Positions 8,330 to 17,614 of a stretch of DNA of 64,000 bases are shown one piece after another. This DNA comes from Exiguobacterium artemiae 255-15 (GTDB lineage: Bacteria; Bacillota; Bacilli; Exiguobacteriales; Exiguobacteriaceae), in contig NC_010556.1 of NCBI RefSeq assembly GCF_000019905.1, positions 1,266,001-1,330,000 on the forward strand, in the 5' to 3' direction. The notes under the pieces are model-generated. The model saw only the letters and a list, made by a program, of their open reading frames with translations, was not told where the DNA came from and made no database searches. The number at the start of each line of letters is the position of its first letter. Within the stretch, counting starts at the first letter, position 1. A program made the position numbers and the translations under genes.

Positions 8330-9724
8330 ATGGAACAACAACAAGAGCGGAGCAACAGGCGTTTCTCGATTTTGGATTTCGTACTAGGGATCGGGTTCGG
8401 TCTGATTTTCTTTGCCGTCTTATATGGTCTGATGACACTTGTGACCGGACAAATCGAATCCTCCAGTGATTATCAGTCACTCGTTGCGCAGATGCGAGAC
8501 GCGGATGTTACCTGGGGCAGTAATGATGTGACGGTGACGTTAATGCTGCTGTTCGTCGGCGGACTCGACGTGACGATGCCGTCTGCCGTCCGGGAAGCAA
8601 TCATCAACCAAGTACTCGGAGCCAGTTCGGCCGGAGATGTCCTGTCGATCTTTGGAATTGATTTGAATCAAGTCTTGTCACCGCTGACGTTTGACGTGAC
8701 ATATGGTTCCCTTTTGCTGTCTGTATTCGGTATCGTATTTGTTTTTATCCTCTTTTTACTGATGCGGATCAAAGCGAACCGGCTCGGCTGGACAATCCGG
8801 TCCGTCAGTTTTTTAGTGACGGCGTGGATCGGCTGGTTTATCCTCGTACAGCGCAGTGACTCGATTTCCTTTTTATCGTTCCAGGACGGTGTTTTGACGC
8901 AAGGATTGCTCGCGCTTGGCATCGTGATTGCGTTAAGTTATCTGGCTCTCTATCCGCAAGGGTTATCCGGTTTGTCAGCGGCCGCCCGGGGGAGCCTGCT
9001 TGTCCTGATGTTTGCGAGTTGTCTCCAGCTGTATCTAGTCGTTACGGATGAAACACAGTATGACGGCGATTCGGCCCTTCGGACGGCCTTGACGGTCGCT
9101 AGTCTTGATGCCGGCAGCGGCGGCATGTACGACTTGTTGCACGGCGGACAGGTTGCCTACAAAGCAAATCTTCTTGGAGCAGATGTTGATGTACCGGTGA
9201 CGATGCTGAACGGGGAGACCTCGACCGGAAAGTTAAATCAATCGATTGAGGATGTTCTGGCAGAAGTTGATACCGACCGGGTGACGGAGCAACTGTTGAC
9301 GATTCTTGGCGGCGAGCGGCCCGATTTATCGGATACTCAGCTGAACCTCGATCCGGTCGATTACGGTATCGCAAGGCAAACGATTCAAGCACTTGATGCC
9401 GAATCGGCCGGAGTCACGCCGGAGCCGATTGACTCGGAGAGTGCATACTGGATCCTGATCCTGATACCGTTCATTCTCTATCTGCTTGTCAGTATCCGGG
9501 CGTTCAAGACGATTCTCGATCCGATTGTTTTTGCGGTCCTTGTCGGAGTCACGAGTTTCCTTGTTGCACAAGCAACGACGGCGGACTTTACGGTCGCTTG
9601 GCGTAACGAAGCCTTGTTGCAGTTTTCCCAGCAACCGACCGGACTGACACCGCTCTATGCTGCGGGGATGGCATTGATTGCCGGATTGATCGGATTTGTT
9701 ATTAAACGAAAACCAACTGTATAG
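8330..9724 (+). CDS. Polytopic membrane protein of unknown function
   Basis: A 464-residue membrane protein I do not recognise. After a short charged N-terminus (MEQQQERSNRRFS) there is a TM helix (FVLGIGFGLIFFAVLYGLMT), a cluster of about six helices between residues 120 and 250, an extracytoplasmic-looking acidic loop (about 255-370), then three more helices to the C-terminus. AAAAGGAGG lies 7 bases before the ATG chosen here. It is flanked by its own terminator and by the divergent kinase pseudogene, so it is monocistronic. Confidence 0.7.
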   Translation: MEQQQERSNRRFSILDFVLGIGFGLIFFAVLYGLMTLVTGQIESSSDYQSLVAQMRDADVTWGSNDVTVTLMLLFVGGLDVTMPSAVREAIINQVLGASSAGDVLSIFGIDLNQVLSPLTFDVTYGSLLLSVFGIVFVFILFLLMRIKANRLGWTIRSVSFLVTAWIGWFILVQRSDSISFLSFQDGVLTQGLLALGIVIALSYLALYPQGLSGLSAAARGSLLVLMFASCLQLYLVVTDETQYDGDSALRTALTVASLDAGSGGMYDLLHGGQVAYKANLLGADVDVPVTMLNGETSTGKLNQSIEDVLAEVDTDRVTEQLLTILGGERPDLSDTQLNLDPVDYGIARQTIQALDAESAGVTPEPIDSESAYWILILIPFILYLLVSIRAFKTILDPIVFAVLVGVTSFLVAQATTADFTVAWRNEALLQFSQQPTGLTPLYAAGMALIAGLIGFVIKRKPTV

Positions 9725-9731
9725 TCGAGGA

Positions 9732-9768
9732 CGCCGGTTGGCCTGAAAGGGCAGACCGGCGCTTTTTC
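9732..9768 (+). terminator. Terminator of the membrane-protein gene
   Basis: CGCCGGT and ACCGGCG arms around a 16-base loop, followed by CTTTTTC. Confidence 0.85.
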
Positions 9769-9928
9769 TTTGGCATGTAAAGTTCATTTGAAGATTATTA
9801 AGCCAGTATTTGGAATTAGTTAAACAGGTTAAATAAGACGGATGTCCGACCTATTCAAAGAAGCTATAAGCTACAATGAAAGCGTGTTAAATTAGTTGAG
9901 CAGTCATTTATACTTAGGGGGAAATCAG

Positions 9929-12652
9929 ATGAAACAAATCACGAAAATCGTCATTGCCAGCACGTTGATCGCACCGATGCTTGCGCCCGTCATTCAAGTC
10001 AAGACACTCGCCGCCGACAACAGCGTCGTCAAACTTCGTTTTTTAGAGACTACTGATTTACATACAAACTCGATGAACTACGATTACTTCAAGGATGTGC
10101 AAGATGAGACGATTGGTCTTGTCAAAGCGGCAACCGTCATTAAGCAGGAACAAAACGTCGTCGGCGAAGACAACAGCTTCGTATTCGACAACGGGGATAC
10201 GTTACAGGGGACACCATTCGGCGATTACGTCAAAAATCAGTACGACAAAGGCGACAAAGGGAAACACCCGATGTACGAGCTAATGGAATACATCGGTTAT
10301 GACGCCGTCACACTCGGAAACCATGAGTTCAACTTCGGGCTCGATTTCCTGAAGTCGGCGATGAAAGCCTCAAGCGGCGAAATCAAGTTCGTCAACTCGA
10401 ATGTGCTCGATGCCGTCACGAAAAAACCGATCGTTTCCGAGTTCAACACGGACGGGAAGGATTATCAAATCATCGAACGTCAAGTCAAAGACCAAAACGG
10501 TCAGATGAAAACGGTTAAAGTCGGTGTCTTCGGAGTCGTTGCACCGCAAATCATGGCGTGGGATGCCGGTAATCTGACAGGTAAAGTGACAGCGGAAGAT
10601 ATCGTACCGGTCGCTAAGGCAACGGCGAAGAAATTAAAAGACGCCGGTGCAGACGTCGTCGTCGCACTTGCCCATACAGGAATCGGGGATACAGCGGATC
10701 AAAAAGACGGCGATGAAAACGTCGGGTACGCGTTGACAAAAATCGCGGACATCGATGTCTTGATGACCGGTCACCAGCACGGAAAATTCCCGGATGCGAA
10801 ATCCGCCTTTAACGGCTTGCCGAACGTCGACAAAACAAACGGTCTCATCAACGGCAAACCGGTTGTCATGGCGAACACACAAGGGAAAAACGTCGGTGTG
10901 ATTGATCTTCAGTTGAAGCATGACGGCGGCAAATGGGTCGTTGATACAGCCGGTGCAAAACTGGCTGATGTCACAAAAGATACGACAGCTGATGCCGGTG
11001 CCGTCAAATTGATCGAAAAAGCACACGAAGGCACGCTGGCGTACATCCGCCAACAGGTCGGAACAATCAATGATGACATCCAAAGCTTTTTTGCGCTCGT
11101 TAAAGACGACGATTCCGTTCAGTTCGTGACGAACGCTCAAAAATGGTACGTCGAAAAACAATTGAAAGAAAATGCGGATCTTGCCCAGTACAAAGATTTG
11201 CCGCTTCTCTCTGCCGGAGCACCGTTTAAAACGGGCGGCCGTTTGCAACTGAACGCGTCTGAGTATACATTGATTAAAAAAGGACCAATCGCGTTGAAAA
11301 ACGTCGCTGATTTGTACGTCTATCCGAATACGCTTGAAGTCGTTAAAGTGACGGGAGCGGACATTAAAGACTGGCTCGAAATGTCTGCCGGACAATTTAA
11401 CGAGGTTTCGGACCAACAACAGTCGCTGTTAAATCCGGAATTCCGCAGCTATAACTTTGATATCCTGGACGGTTTGACGTATGACATCGATATCACGAAA
11501 CCGGCCAAATACACGTACGAAGGAGAACTGTCTAAGACGTATAAAGGAGACGACCGTGTCCTGAACATCAAGTACCAAGGCAAGGAAATCAAGGACGATC
11601 AGGAGTTCCTCGTCGCAACGAACAACTACCGTGCCGGCAGTGCGACTTTCCCGGGCCTTGGTCAAGGAAAGAAAATCGTCTATAAATCGGCTTACGAAAC
11701 ACGCAACGTCATCTCGGACTTCATCAAAGCAAAACAACCGGTTGATTATCAAGCGGACAACAACTGGTCACTCGTCGCAAGCAAACCGATCACGGTTGAT
11801 TTTGACTCGGCCGAAGCAGCAGCGGATTACACAAACCGTTATGAAGGTATCACCAACACGGGCATCAAACGAGCAGGCGATACAGGCACATTCCTGAAGT
11901 TCAAACTCGATGTGCCGATGAAAGACTTTAATGTCAGTGTCAGCGCTGTGAAACCGGGAGCAAAAGTCGTTACCGGTAAAGCGGTCGCCGGAGCAAAAGT
12001 CACAGTCAAACGCGGTACGACGGTACTCGGTACGGCGACAGCCGACGAAACCGGCAAGTATGCCGTGACGGTTCGTCCGGTCAAACTGCGTGACAAGTTG
12101 ACGGTCGTCTCGGAACTCGGTTTCATGAAAAAAGAAACGACAGTGACAGTCGGGACAGGCGTCGTTGCGACACCGGCCATCGACAAGAAATCAGCCGTCT
12201 ACGGTTCGACTGTCTTAACAGGAAAAGCAACGGAAGGGCTTGATGTCACGCTGTATAAAGGCTCGACGAAAATCGCGAAAGCGAAGACGACGGCAAGCGG
12301 CTTCAAGATTCCGGTCAAAAACGGTTTGATGACGGGTACGTACACAGTCAAGTCGACGGACATCTCAAACAAAATCACGAAAAAAGCGTCATTTACAATC
12401 AAAAATACGTATCCTGTCAAAAAATGGGCGGGTAAAAAGACATTGACGGGCAAAGTGGAAAAGCGTCAAATCGTCCGCTTGTTCGAAAAAACAAGCAGCG
12501 GCTACAAATTGATTGCGCAGGACGTTGCCGACAACCACGGCAACTACGTCCTCAAAATGCGGACAGGTCTAGCGACGGGTTCATACAAAATGAACATCTA
12601 CACAGCATCGGACCGTCTCGATCAATCGCGTTACTTCATCACGAAAAAATAA
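9929..12652 (+). CDS. Secreted 5'-nucleotidase / 2',3'-cyclic-nucleotide phosphodiesterase
   Basis: A 907-residue exported hydrolase that takes phosphate from extracellular nucleotides. Residues 1-29 are a signal peptide ending LAA. The metallophosphatase domain (about 35-330) shows metal-site motifs FLETTDLHTN, NGDTLQGTP, LGNHEFNFG, VALAHTG and MTGHQHG; GDTLQGTP with GNHEFNFG is typical of the CpdB/YfkN branch. A 5'-nucleotidase C-terminal domain follows (about 350-640, with YVYPNTLEVVKVTG). Residues about 680-907 are three bacterial Ig-like repeats (VTGKAVAGAKVTV, LTGKATEGLDVTL, LTGKVEKRQIVRL) that may bind the wall; no LPXTG motif is present. GGGGGA precedes the ATG by 6 bases. An upstream TTAAAC/TTAAAT pair faintly resembles a Pho box but is not convincing. 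Confidence 0.92.
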   Translation: MKQITKIVIASTLIAPMLAPVIQVKTLAADNSVVKLRFLETTDLHTNSMNYDYFKDVQDETIGLVKAATVIKQEQNVVGEDNSFVFDNGDTLQGTPFGDYVKNQYDKGDKGKHPMYELMEYIGYDAVTLGNHEFNFGLDFLKSAMKASSGEIKFVNSNVLDAVTKKPIVSEFNTDGKDYQIIERQVKDQNGQMKTVKVGVFGVVAPQIMAWDAGNLTGKVTAEDIVPVAKATAKKLKDAGADVVVALAHTGIGDTADQKDGDENVGYALTKIADIDVLMTGHQHGKFPDAKSAFNGLPNVDKTNGLINGKPVVMANTQGKNVGVIDLQLKHDGGKWVVDTAGAKLADVTKDTTADAGAVKLIEKAHEGTLAYIRQQVGTINDDIQSFFALVKDDDSVQFVTNAQKWYVEKQLKENADLAQYKDLPLLSAGAPFKTGGRLQLNASEYTLIKKGPIALKNVADLYVYPNTLEVVKVTGADIKDWLEMSAGQFNEVSDQQQSLLNPEFRSYNFDILDGLTYDIDITKPAKYTYEGELSKTYKGDDRVLNIKYQGKEIKDDQEFLVATNNYRAGSATFPGLGQGKKIVYKSAYETRNVISDFIKAKQPVDYQADNNWSLVASKPITVDFDSAEAAADYTNRYEGITNTGIKRAGDTGTFLKFKLDVPMKDFNVSVSAVKPGAKVVTGKAVAGAKVTVKRGTTVLGTATADETGKYAVTVRPVKLRDKLTVVSELGFMKKETTVTVGTGVVATPAIDKKSAVYGSTVLTGKATEGLDVTLYKGSTKIAKAKTTASGFKIPVKNGLMTGTYTVKSTDISNKITKKASFTIKNTYPVKKWAGKKTLTGKVEKRQIVRLFEKTSSGYKLIAQDVADNHGNYVLKMRTGLATGSYKMNIYTASDRLDQSRYFITKK

Positions 12653-12663
12653 GACAACAAATC

Positions 12664-12694
12664 AAAACGGCTTCTCATCTGAGGAGTCGTTTTG
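12664..12694 (+). terminator. Terminator of the nucleotidase gene
   Basis: AAAACGGCTTCTCA pairs with TGAGGAGTCGTTTT around a tiny loop; TTTT is part of the descending arm. Confidence 0.75.
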
Positions 12695-12741
12695 GTTTTG
12701 AGGAAAAAACTGGCATACTAGTTAAGAGGGGAGAGGATATC

Positions 12742-13257
12742 ATGCGGCAAGTCATCGTCACACCATATCAGTCGTCCTGGCCGGACGCGTTTCAACAGGC
12801 CAAAGAGCAGTTGGAGACGATTTTCGGCGACCGTCTGCTTGCAGTTCATCATATCGGGAGTACATCGGTCCCGGGATTATCGGCAAAACCGATTCTCGAT
12901 ATTCTGCCGGTCGTCGATTCACTCGACGGGATTGAAGCGTTTGACGCGGCGATGGAACAAATCGGCTATGAAGCGAAGGGAGAGTTCGGGATGCCCGGGC
13001 GCCGTTATTACCGGAAAGGCGGAGACGCGCGGACGCATCACATTCATCTTTATGCGGACGGTAATCCGGAAATCATGCGTCACGTCGTCTTTCGGGATTA
13101 CTTGCGGGAACACCCGCAGGAAGTCGAAGCATACAGTACAATCAAAGAGCGACTGGCGAACCGGTATCCGGAAGACATCAGCGCCTACATTGCCGGCAAG
13201 GACAGCTTCGTCAAAGCAATGGAGCTGCGGGCACTGGCCTGGTGGTCGCATGACTGA
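12742..13257 (+). CDS. GrpB family protein (UPF0157)
   Basis: A 171-residue soluble protein of the GrpB/UPF0157 family, a nucleotidyltransferase-like fold often found in small metabolic or acyl-CoA operons. The signature VHHIGSTSVPGLSAKPILDI (about residues 32-51) contains the conserved GST and the metal-binding D. GGGGAGAGG precedes the ATG. It is the first gene of a three-gene operon: its stop overlaps the start of the DinB-like gene by 8 bases. Its biochemical role is not established. Confidence 0.88.
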   Translation: MRQVIVTPYQSSWPDAFQQAKEQLETIFGDRLLAVHHIGSTSVPGLSAKPILDILPVVDSLDGIEAFDAAMEQIGYEAKGEFGMPGRRYYRKGGDARTHHIHLYADGNPEIMRHVVFRDYLREHPQEVEAYSTIKERLANRYPEDISAYIAGKDSFVKAMELRALAWWSHD

Positions 13258-13696
13258 CTGGCAACAGGCACTTGACCGGCATGTTGGTGTCGGCGTCCGG
13301 ACGACACGCGACCTGATCCGGCTGATTCAGCCGGAGGATTGGGACAAACGTCCGATTTCCGGCAAACGGTCCGTCTATGAAGTGGCGGTTCATCTCGCTG
13401 TGTTGCTCGAAGCCGATCTGCGGATTGCAACAGGGGCGACGGCGGACGAGATGGCACAGTTCTATGCCGTTCCGGTGCTGCCGGAGCAACTTGTCGACCG
13501 GCTGGACCAGTCGTGGCAGTATTATCAAGATCGGCTTATGGCCGATTTTTCGACGGAGACGACCTACTGGGGCGTCACCGACAGCACGACCGGTTGGCTG
13601 CTGGAAGCAGCTGTCCATTTGTACCACCACCGGTCACAGTTACTTGATTACTTGAACCTGCTTGGGTATGACATCAAGCTGGATTTGTTTGAATAG
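13250..13696 (+). CDS. DinB-like four-helix protein
   Basis: A 148-residue protein with the layout of the DinB/YfiT superfamily: long helices with spaced histidines (VHLAVLLEAD near residue 46; VHLYHHRSQLLDYL near residue 124) that in this fold supply a metal site. The start ATG at 13250 overlaps the GrpB stop, implying translational coupling. Family members include thiol-dependent transferases; the substrate is unknown. Followed 13 bases later by the hydrolase gene. Confidence 0.75.
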   Translation: MTDWQQALDRHVGVGVRTTRDLIRLIQPEDWDKRPISGKRSVYEVAVHLAVLLEADLRIATGATADEMAQFYAVPVLPEQLVDRLDQSWQYYQDRLMADFSTETTYWGVTDSTTGWLLEAAVHLYHHRSQLLDYLNLLGYDIKLDLFE

Positions 13697-13709
13697 GAGA
13701 GGATTTATA

Positions 13710-14579
13710 ATGGAACGGATTGTCGATACAGCAGACGGTCGCTTTGATACACGCTTGACAGGGACGGGGAATGTGACGTTCATTCTCGATCACGGAATGA
13801 TGTCGAGCCATTACCAGTGGGGCTGGCTCCGCGGGGAATTATTGAAACAGGGTCGCGTCTTCGAATACTCGCGGCTCGGTTACGGCCGATCGACCCGCGG
13901 CAAAACGAAACGGTTGTTCACCCGACAAGCGGATGAACTGGAACGGGTCCTTGCTTTGCTGGACATCAAAGGACCGTTCGTCTTCATCGGGCACTCGCTC
14001 GGTGCCTACATCTCGCTTGAACTCGGACGCCGCCGACCGGACGAGACGGCAGGGATTGTCCTGCTTGATCCGTCGCATCCGGAAGTTGATGCGGAACTGC
14101 CAAATTGGTATGAGCGGACGCAGGAGGAGTGGAACCGCTTTTTGTATGTCTTGAGTCATGTCCGGCCACTCGCCTGGTTGATTCCGGATGACCTCGGCGC
14201 ACGGATGTTCACCAGTCTGCCGGAGGCCGATCGGATTCCGATGTGGCGCAACATGGCACGGAAAAATCACTGGCGCGGGACACTGGACGAGTGGCAGGCA
14301 GTCGAAGCGAACAATCAGCACGTCCTGGAAGTCGTCGAGCATATTGTGCCGCCGGTTCTCGTGTTATCCGCTTCGGACTGGGCCGGCGGAATGCCAGAAA
14401 ACTGGCTGAACCCGGAACTGACGAAGCGGATTAATGCGGCGCATGAACGATTTGCTGCCAGTTTGCCGGACGCGGCATTCCACGTCATTCCAAATACGAA
14501 TCATTACACGATTGCTGGTTTTTCAGAAGAGGCTGCGACAACAATCGTCAGCTTGATCCGAAACGCCTTTTTTAAATAA
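13710..14579 (+). CDS. Alpha/beta-fold hydrolase
   Basis: A 289-residue serine hydrolase. The nucleophile elbow is GHSLGAYIS (Ser about residue 95); an oxyanion-region motif FILDHGMMSSHYQWGW replaces the more common HG-GG; the acid and His are likely in VLVLSASDW and IPNTNHYTI (His about residue 270). No signal peptide, so it is probably cytoplasmic. TAGGAGAGGA lies 7 bases before the ATG at 13710. Last gene of the GrpB-DinB-hydrolase operon, ended by a strong terminator. Substrate unknown. Confidence 0.85.
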   Translation: MERIVDTADGRFDTRLTGTGNVTFILDHGMMSSHYQWGWLRGELLKQGRVFEYSRLGYGRSTRGKTKRLFTRQADELERVLALLDIKGPFVFIGHSLGAYISLELGRRRPDETAGIVLLDPSHPEVDAELPNWYERTQEEWNRFLYVLSHVRPLAWLIPDDLGARMFTSLPEADRIPMWRNMARKNHWRGTLDEWQAVEANNQHVLEVVEHIVPPVLVLSASDWAGGMPENWLNPELTKRINAAHERFAASLPDAAFHVIPNTNHYTIAGFSEEAATTIVSLIRNAFFK

Positions 14580-14589
14580 GTTTGACCCA

Positions 14590-14640
14590 AATACCCCGTT
14601 TTCATGACGCGTCGAAAGCCGTCACGGAAGCGGGGATTTT
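14590..14640 (+). terminator. Terminator of the GrpB-DinB-hydrolase operon
   Basis: CCCCG...TGACG and CGTCA...CGGGG arms around a short loop, followed by ATTTT. Confidence 0.8.
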
Positions 14641-14660
14641 ATAATGTTGTGAAACAGCAG

Positions 14661-14712
14661 TTGACAGGCTAAACCGGAACGATTACTATTTAAAACGTAA
14701 TGATTCCGATTT
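14661..14712 (+). promoter_or_regulatory. Promoter covered by two abutting Zur boxes
   Basis: TTGACA (14661-14666) and TACTAT (14684-14689) with a 17-base spacer form a sigma-A promoter. Positions 14692-14712 match the Bacillus Zur box (AAATCGTAAT-N-ATTACGATTT) with two mismatches, and 14671-14691 match with four. The two 21-base boxes abut exactly, one covering the -10 and the other the start region. This predicts zinc-responsive repression of the CobW-type gene downstream. Confidence 0.8.
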
Positions 14713-14728
14713 AAAGAGGAGACTGTAT

Positions 14729-15853
14729 ATGAATCCGATTCCGATTACCGTCTTGTCCGGCTACCTGGGTGCCGGGAAGACCACTGTATTAAACCATCTG
14801 TTGAATAACCGCCAAGGACGCAAGCTTGCCATCATCGTCAACGACATGAGTGAAGTGAACATTGATGCCGTGTTGATTGAACAAGGCGGCTTTTCACGAA
14901 CGGAAGAATCATTCGTGACGCTATCGAACGGTTGCATCTGCTGTACGCTGCGGGACGATTTATTACTCGAAGTCCGGCGCCTCGTTGATCAAGGCGATAT
15001 CGATGGCATCGTCATTGAATCGAGCGGAATTTCGGAACCGATTCCCGTCGCCCAGACATTTACATATCTTGACGAAGACAGTCGGATTGATTTGACGGAG
15101 ACGACGAAAATCAATGCGATGGTGACGGTCATCGACGGCTATCGTTTCCTGAAAGACTTTGAGTCCGGTGAATCGTTGATTGAGCGGCAACAGGCGGTCG
15201 ACGAGACGGATGTCCGGGAAGTCGTTGATCTCCTCGTCGATCAGGTCGAGTTCGCGGATATCATTTTGCTGAACAAGATCGACCGGTTGACCGAGTCGGA
15301 AAAACATGATGTCACAAGCTACTTAAAGGCGCTCAATCCGATCGCCAAACTGATTGAGACGACCCACGGGCAAGTCGATCCGGCTGAGATTCTTGACGTT
15401 GATCTGTTTGACTTCGAACAGGCGGCAGCAAGTGCCGGCTGGATCCGTGAGCTGAACGCGGAGGAACACGTCCCGGAAACGGAAGAATACGGGATTAGCT
15501 CGTTCGTCTACAAGCGCGATGTCCCGTTTCATCCCGAACGGTTGATGGCACTGATTGAGGCCTGGCCGGAAGAAATCGTTCGCGCGAAGGGTTTTGTCTA
15601 CCTTGCGACGCGCCCGGAAATCGCCTTGCTGTTCCATCAGGCGGGATATGCGTCGAATATGGAATACGCCGGACGCTTCGAGTCAGTCGCGGATCGCCGG
15701 ACGGAGTTGGTCTTGATCGGGATTGGTTTCGATCAGGTAACGCTTGAAGCGGAGTTCGACACCTGCCTCGTTCAAGAGGACGAAACGGATTGGGTCAGCC
15801 TGAGTGATCCGATTCCGGGACGCGAGCTATACGATCTGAATTTTTCAAAATAG
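14729..15853 (+). CDS. CobW/COG0523-family zinc-associated GTPase (YciC/ZagA-like)
   Basis: A 374-residue GTP-binding metallochaperone. It has the Walker A motif SGYLGAGKTTVLNHLL (residues 9-24), the COG0523 metal motif CICC in SNGCICCTLRDD (about residue 70), an ESSGISEP switch region, the guanine-specificity motif NKID and a C-terminal CobW domain (from about residue 250). With the Zur boxes in front it is best read as the low-zinc paralogue that delivers zinc to client enzymes, like B. subtilis ZagA (YciC). AAAGAGGAGA precedes the ATG. Monocistronic with its own terminator. Confidence 0.9.
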   Translation: MNPIPITVLSGYLGAGKTTVLNHLLNNRQGRKLAIIVNDMSEVNIDAVLIEQGGFSRTEESFVTLSNGCICCTLRDDLLLEVRRLVDQGDIDGIVIESSGISEPIPVAQTFTYLDEDSRIDLTETTKINAMVTVIDGYRFLKDFESGESLIERQQAVDETDVREVVDLLVDQVEFADIILLNKIDRLTESEKHDVTSYLKALNPIAKLIETTHGQVDPAEILDVDLFDFEQAAASAGWIRELNAEEHVPETEEYGISSFVYKRDVPFHPERLMALIEAWPEEIVRAKGFVYLATRPEIALLFHQAGYASNMEYAGRFESVADRRTELVLIGIGFDQVTLEAEFDTCLVQEDETDWVSLSDPIPGRELYDLNFSK

Positions 15854-15865
15854 GTCAACTTTTCA

Positions 15866-15893
15866 AGAAATCACATCTGTGGTTTCTTTTTTT
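15866..15893 (+). terminator. Terminator of the CobW-type gene
   Basis: AGAAATCAC and GTGGTTTCT arms, followed by TTTTTT. Confidence 0.85.
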
Positions 15894-15956
15894 GCTATAT
15901 TTTTAGAGAAGACAGGGAATTAGAAGAACAGAGTACGTTACAGAGGAGGAAGTCTA

Positions 15957-17480
15957 GTGCGCAATCGGATTTTACAGTTCGCGCTCGTGTTTTTAGTCGC
16001 AGGCGGAATCATTTGGGGACTATACCAATTGGGCTACCTGTTTTATGTTTTGACGATTTCCGCGACCGTCGTACCCTTGGCCGTCATCATGATCATCTTC
16101 ATCGAAAACCGGACGGCGGAATCGACGATTGCCTGGTTTTTAGTTTTGATCTTCTTACCGATTCTCGGTGTCATCATCTGGATGATGTTCGGGCGCAATC
16201 CGCGCCGCCGTCGCCGGAACCGGCGGTCGCACGATGAACGGATGTTGCTGAAACAGGCAATCCGTCCCGTCCGGTCGCTCGCGGTCAGTGAGTTGCCGCC
16301 GAACCACCTGAAGCTTGCCAATACGATCCGCAACTTTGGTGGCGGTGGGGTCGACGTCCATACAGCCAGTCAAATCCTGACGAACGGCAACGAGACGTTC
16401 CCGGAAATTCTCCGGATGATCCGCTCCGCCAAGCATCATGTTCACATCCAGTATTACATTTACCGGAACGACGAGACCGGGCAGGCAATCCGCGAAGCAT
16501 TGATTGACCGGTTGAATGACGGGGTCGAAGTCCGGTTCATGTTTGACGGTCTTGGCAGTTACATGCTCGGCGAAGGATTTTTGAAACCGCTCCGGGAAGC
16601 CGGGGCAAAGATTGCCGCCTATGATCCCATCTCCAGTCCGTTGTTCATCTTTACGGCGAACTTCCGCAATCACCGGAAAATCGTTGTCGTCGATGGCAAA
16701 ATCGGTTTTACCGGTGGACTGAACGTCGGCGACGAGTATGACGGTAAAAGTAAGAAGTTCGGCTTTTGGCGCGATACCCACCTTCGGCTCGAAGGACGGG
16801 CCGTCAAGGAACTGCAGGCAACGTTCCTCGACGATTGGCTCTATGCCCATTTAGAAGGCAGTGATACGTGGGAGACGTTTGCCGGCGAAGGGGCAATCGA
16901 TCAATACTTCCCGAAACACGATGTCGAGACCGACGGCGCGGTCCAGCTCGTGACGAGTGGACCGACGTCAAAAGATCCGGCGATCCGGAACGCGTTGATT
17001 GCCGCCATCATCTCGGCCCAGCGCTCGATCTGGATTTCGACGCCGTATCTGATTCCGGATAACGAGACGATGACACTGCTCCGTCTTGCGGCCCGTGCCG
17101 GACTGGACGTCCGGATTCTGACACCGGGTAAGGGAGACAGTTTTACCTCCTACTATGGAACCCGGTCCTATTTCGGACCTTTGTTAAAAGATGGAGTCAA
17201 AATTTATACGTATAACCGGCACTTCATCCATGCCAAACTGTTCCTCGTCGATGGAAAGATTGCCGTCGTCGGAACGGCGAACATGGATATCCGGAGCTTC
17301 GTTTTGAACTACGAACTGATGGCCTTTATGTATGATTCCGAGAGTGCGGCCCGGCTCGAACGCGATTTCATCGATGATTTCGACGTCTCGATTCAGTTGT
17401 CCTCGGCGGATTATGTCAAACGGCCGATGCGGTTCCGGATTTTTGAATCGTTCTCCCGTTTGATTTCACCATTGTTATGA
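15957..17480 (+). CDS. cls: Cardiolipin synthase
   Basis: A 507-residue membrane enzyme that condenses two phosphatidylglycerols to cardiolipin. Two N-terminal TM helices (about residues 5-25 and 38-65) are followed by an Arg-rich cytoplasmic stretch and two phospholipase D domains, each with an HxKxxxxD motif: NHRKIVVVDGKIGFTGG (about residue 238) and IHAKLFLVDGKIAVVGT (about residue 422). Full family length. The start is GTG with GAGGAGGA 7 bases before it. Confidence 0.95.
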   Translation: MRNRILQFALVFLVAGGIIWGLYQLGYLFYVLTISATVVPLAVIMIIFIENRTAESTIAWFLVLIFLPILGVIIWMMFGRNPRRRRRNRRSHDERMLLKQAIRPVRSLAVSELPPNHLKLANTIRNFGGGGVDVHTASQILTNGNETFPEILRMIRSAKHHVHIQYYIYRNDETGQAIREALIDRLNDGVEVRFMFDGLGSYMLGEGFLKPLREAGAKIAAYDPISSPLFIFTANFRNHRKIVVVDGKIGFTGGLNVGDEYDGKSKKFGFWRDTHLRLEGRAVKELQATFLDDWLYAHLEGSDTWETFAGEGAIDQYFPKHDVETDGAVQLVTSGPTSKDPAIRNALIAAIISAQRSIWISTPYLIPDNETMTLLRLAARAGLDVRILTPGKGDSFTSYYGTRSYFGPLLKDGVKIYTYNRHFIHAKLFLVDGKIAVVGTANMDIRSFVLNYELMAFMYDSESAARLERDFIDDFDVSIQLSSADYVKRPMRFRIFESFSRLISPLL

Positions 17481-17486
17481 TCACAA

Positions 17487-17526
17487 GCGTACCGTCCTTG
17501 ATTTTCAAAGGACTGGTGCGTTTTTT
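17487..17526 (+). terminator. cls terminator
   Basis: GTCCTTG and CAAAGGAC core with outer pairs CG-ACC/GGT-CG, followed by TTTTTT. Confidence 0.8.
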
Positions 17527-17539
17527 GATTAACTGTCAC

Positions 17540-17578
17540 TTGAAACGGGAACAACAACTCTTATACACTAATAGTGTA
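17540..17578 (+). promoter_or_regulatory. Promoter with overlapping 15-bp palindrome before the GH31 gene
   Basis: TTGAAA (17540-17545) and TATACA (17562-17567) with a 16-base spacer give a candidate promoter. The perfect palindrome TACACTAATAGTGTA (17564-17578) overlaps the -10 element, the usual place for a repressor operator. It could bind a sugar-responsive GntR or LacI-type regulator; none is encoded nearby. Confidence 0.45.
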
Positions 17579-17614
17579 ATCGGTTGCACACTTAATTTTT
17601 GGAAGGAAGTGACA

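Noticed and set aside
9821-9845. Possible Pho box before the secreted nucleotidase
   Set aside because: TTAAAC and TTAAAT are spaced 9 bases apart and do not match the TTAACA repeats with 11-base period; too weak to annotate.
10634-11419. 261-codon antisense open frame inside the nucleotidase gene
   Set aside because: Antisense shadow caused by the GC bias at codon position three; the plus-strand protein has full domain support.
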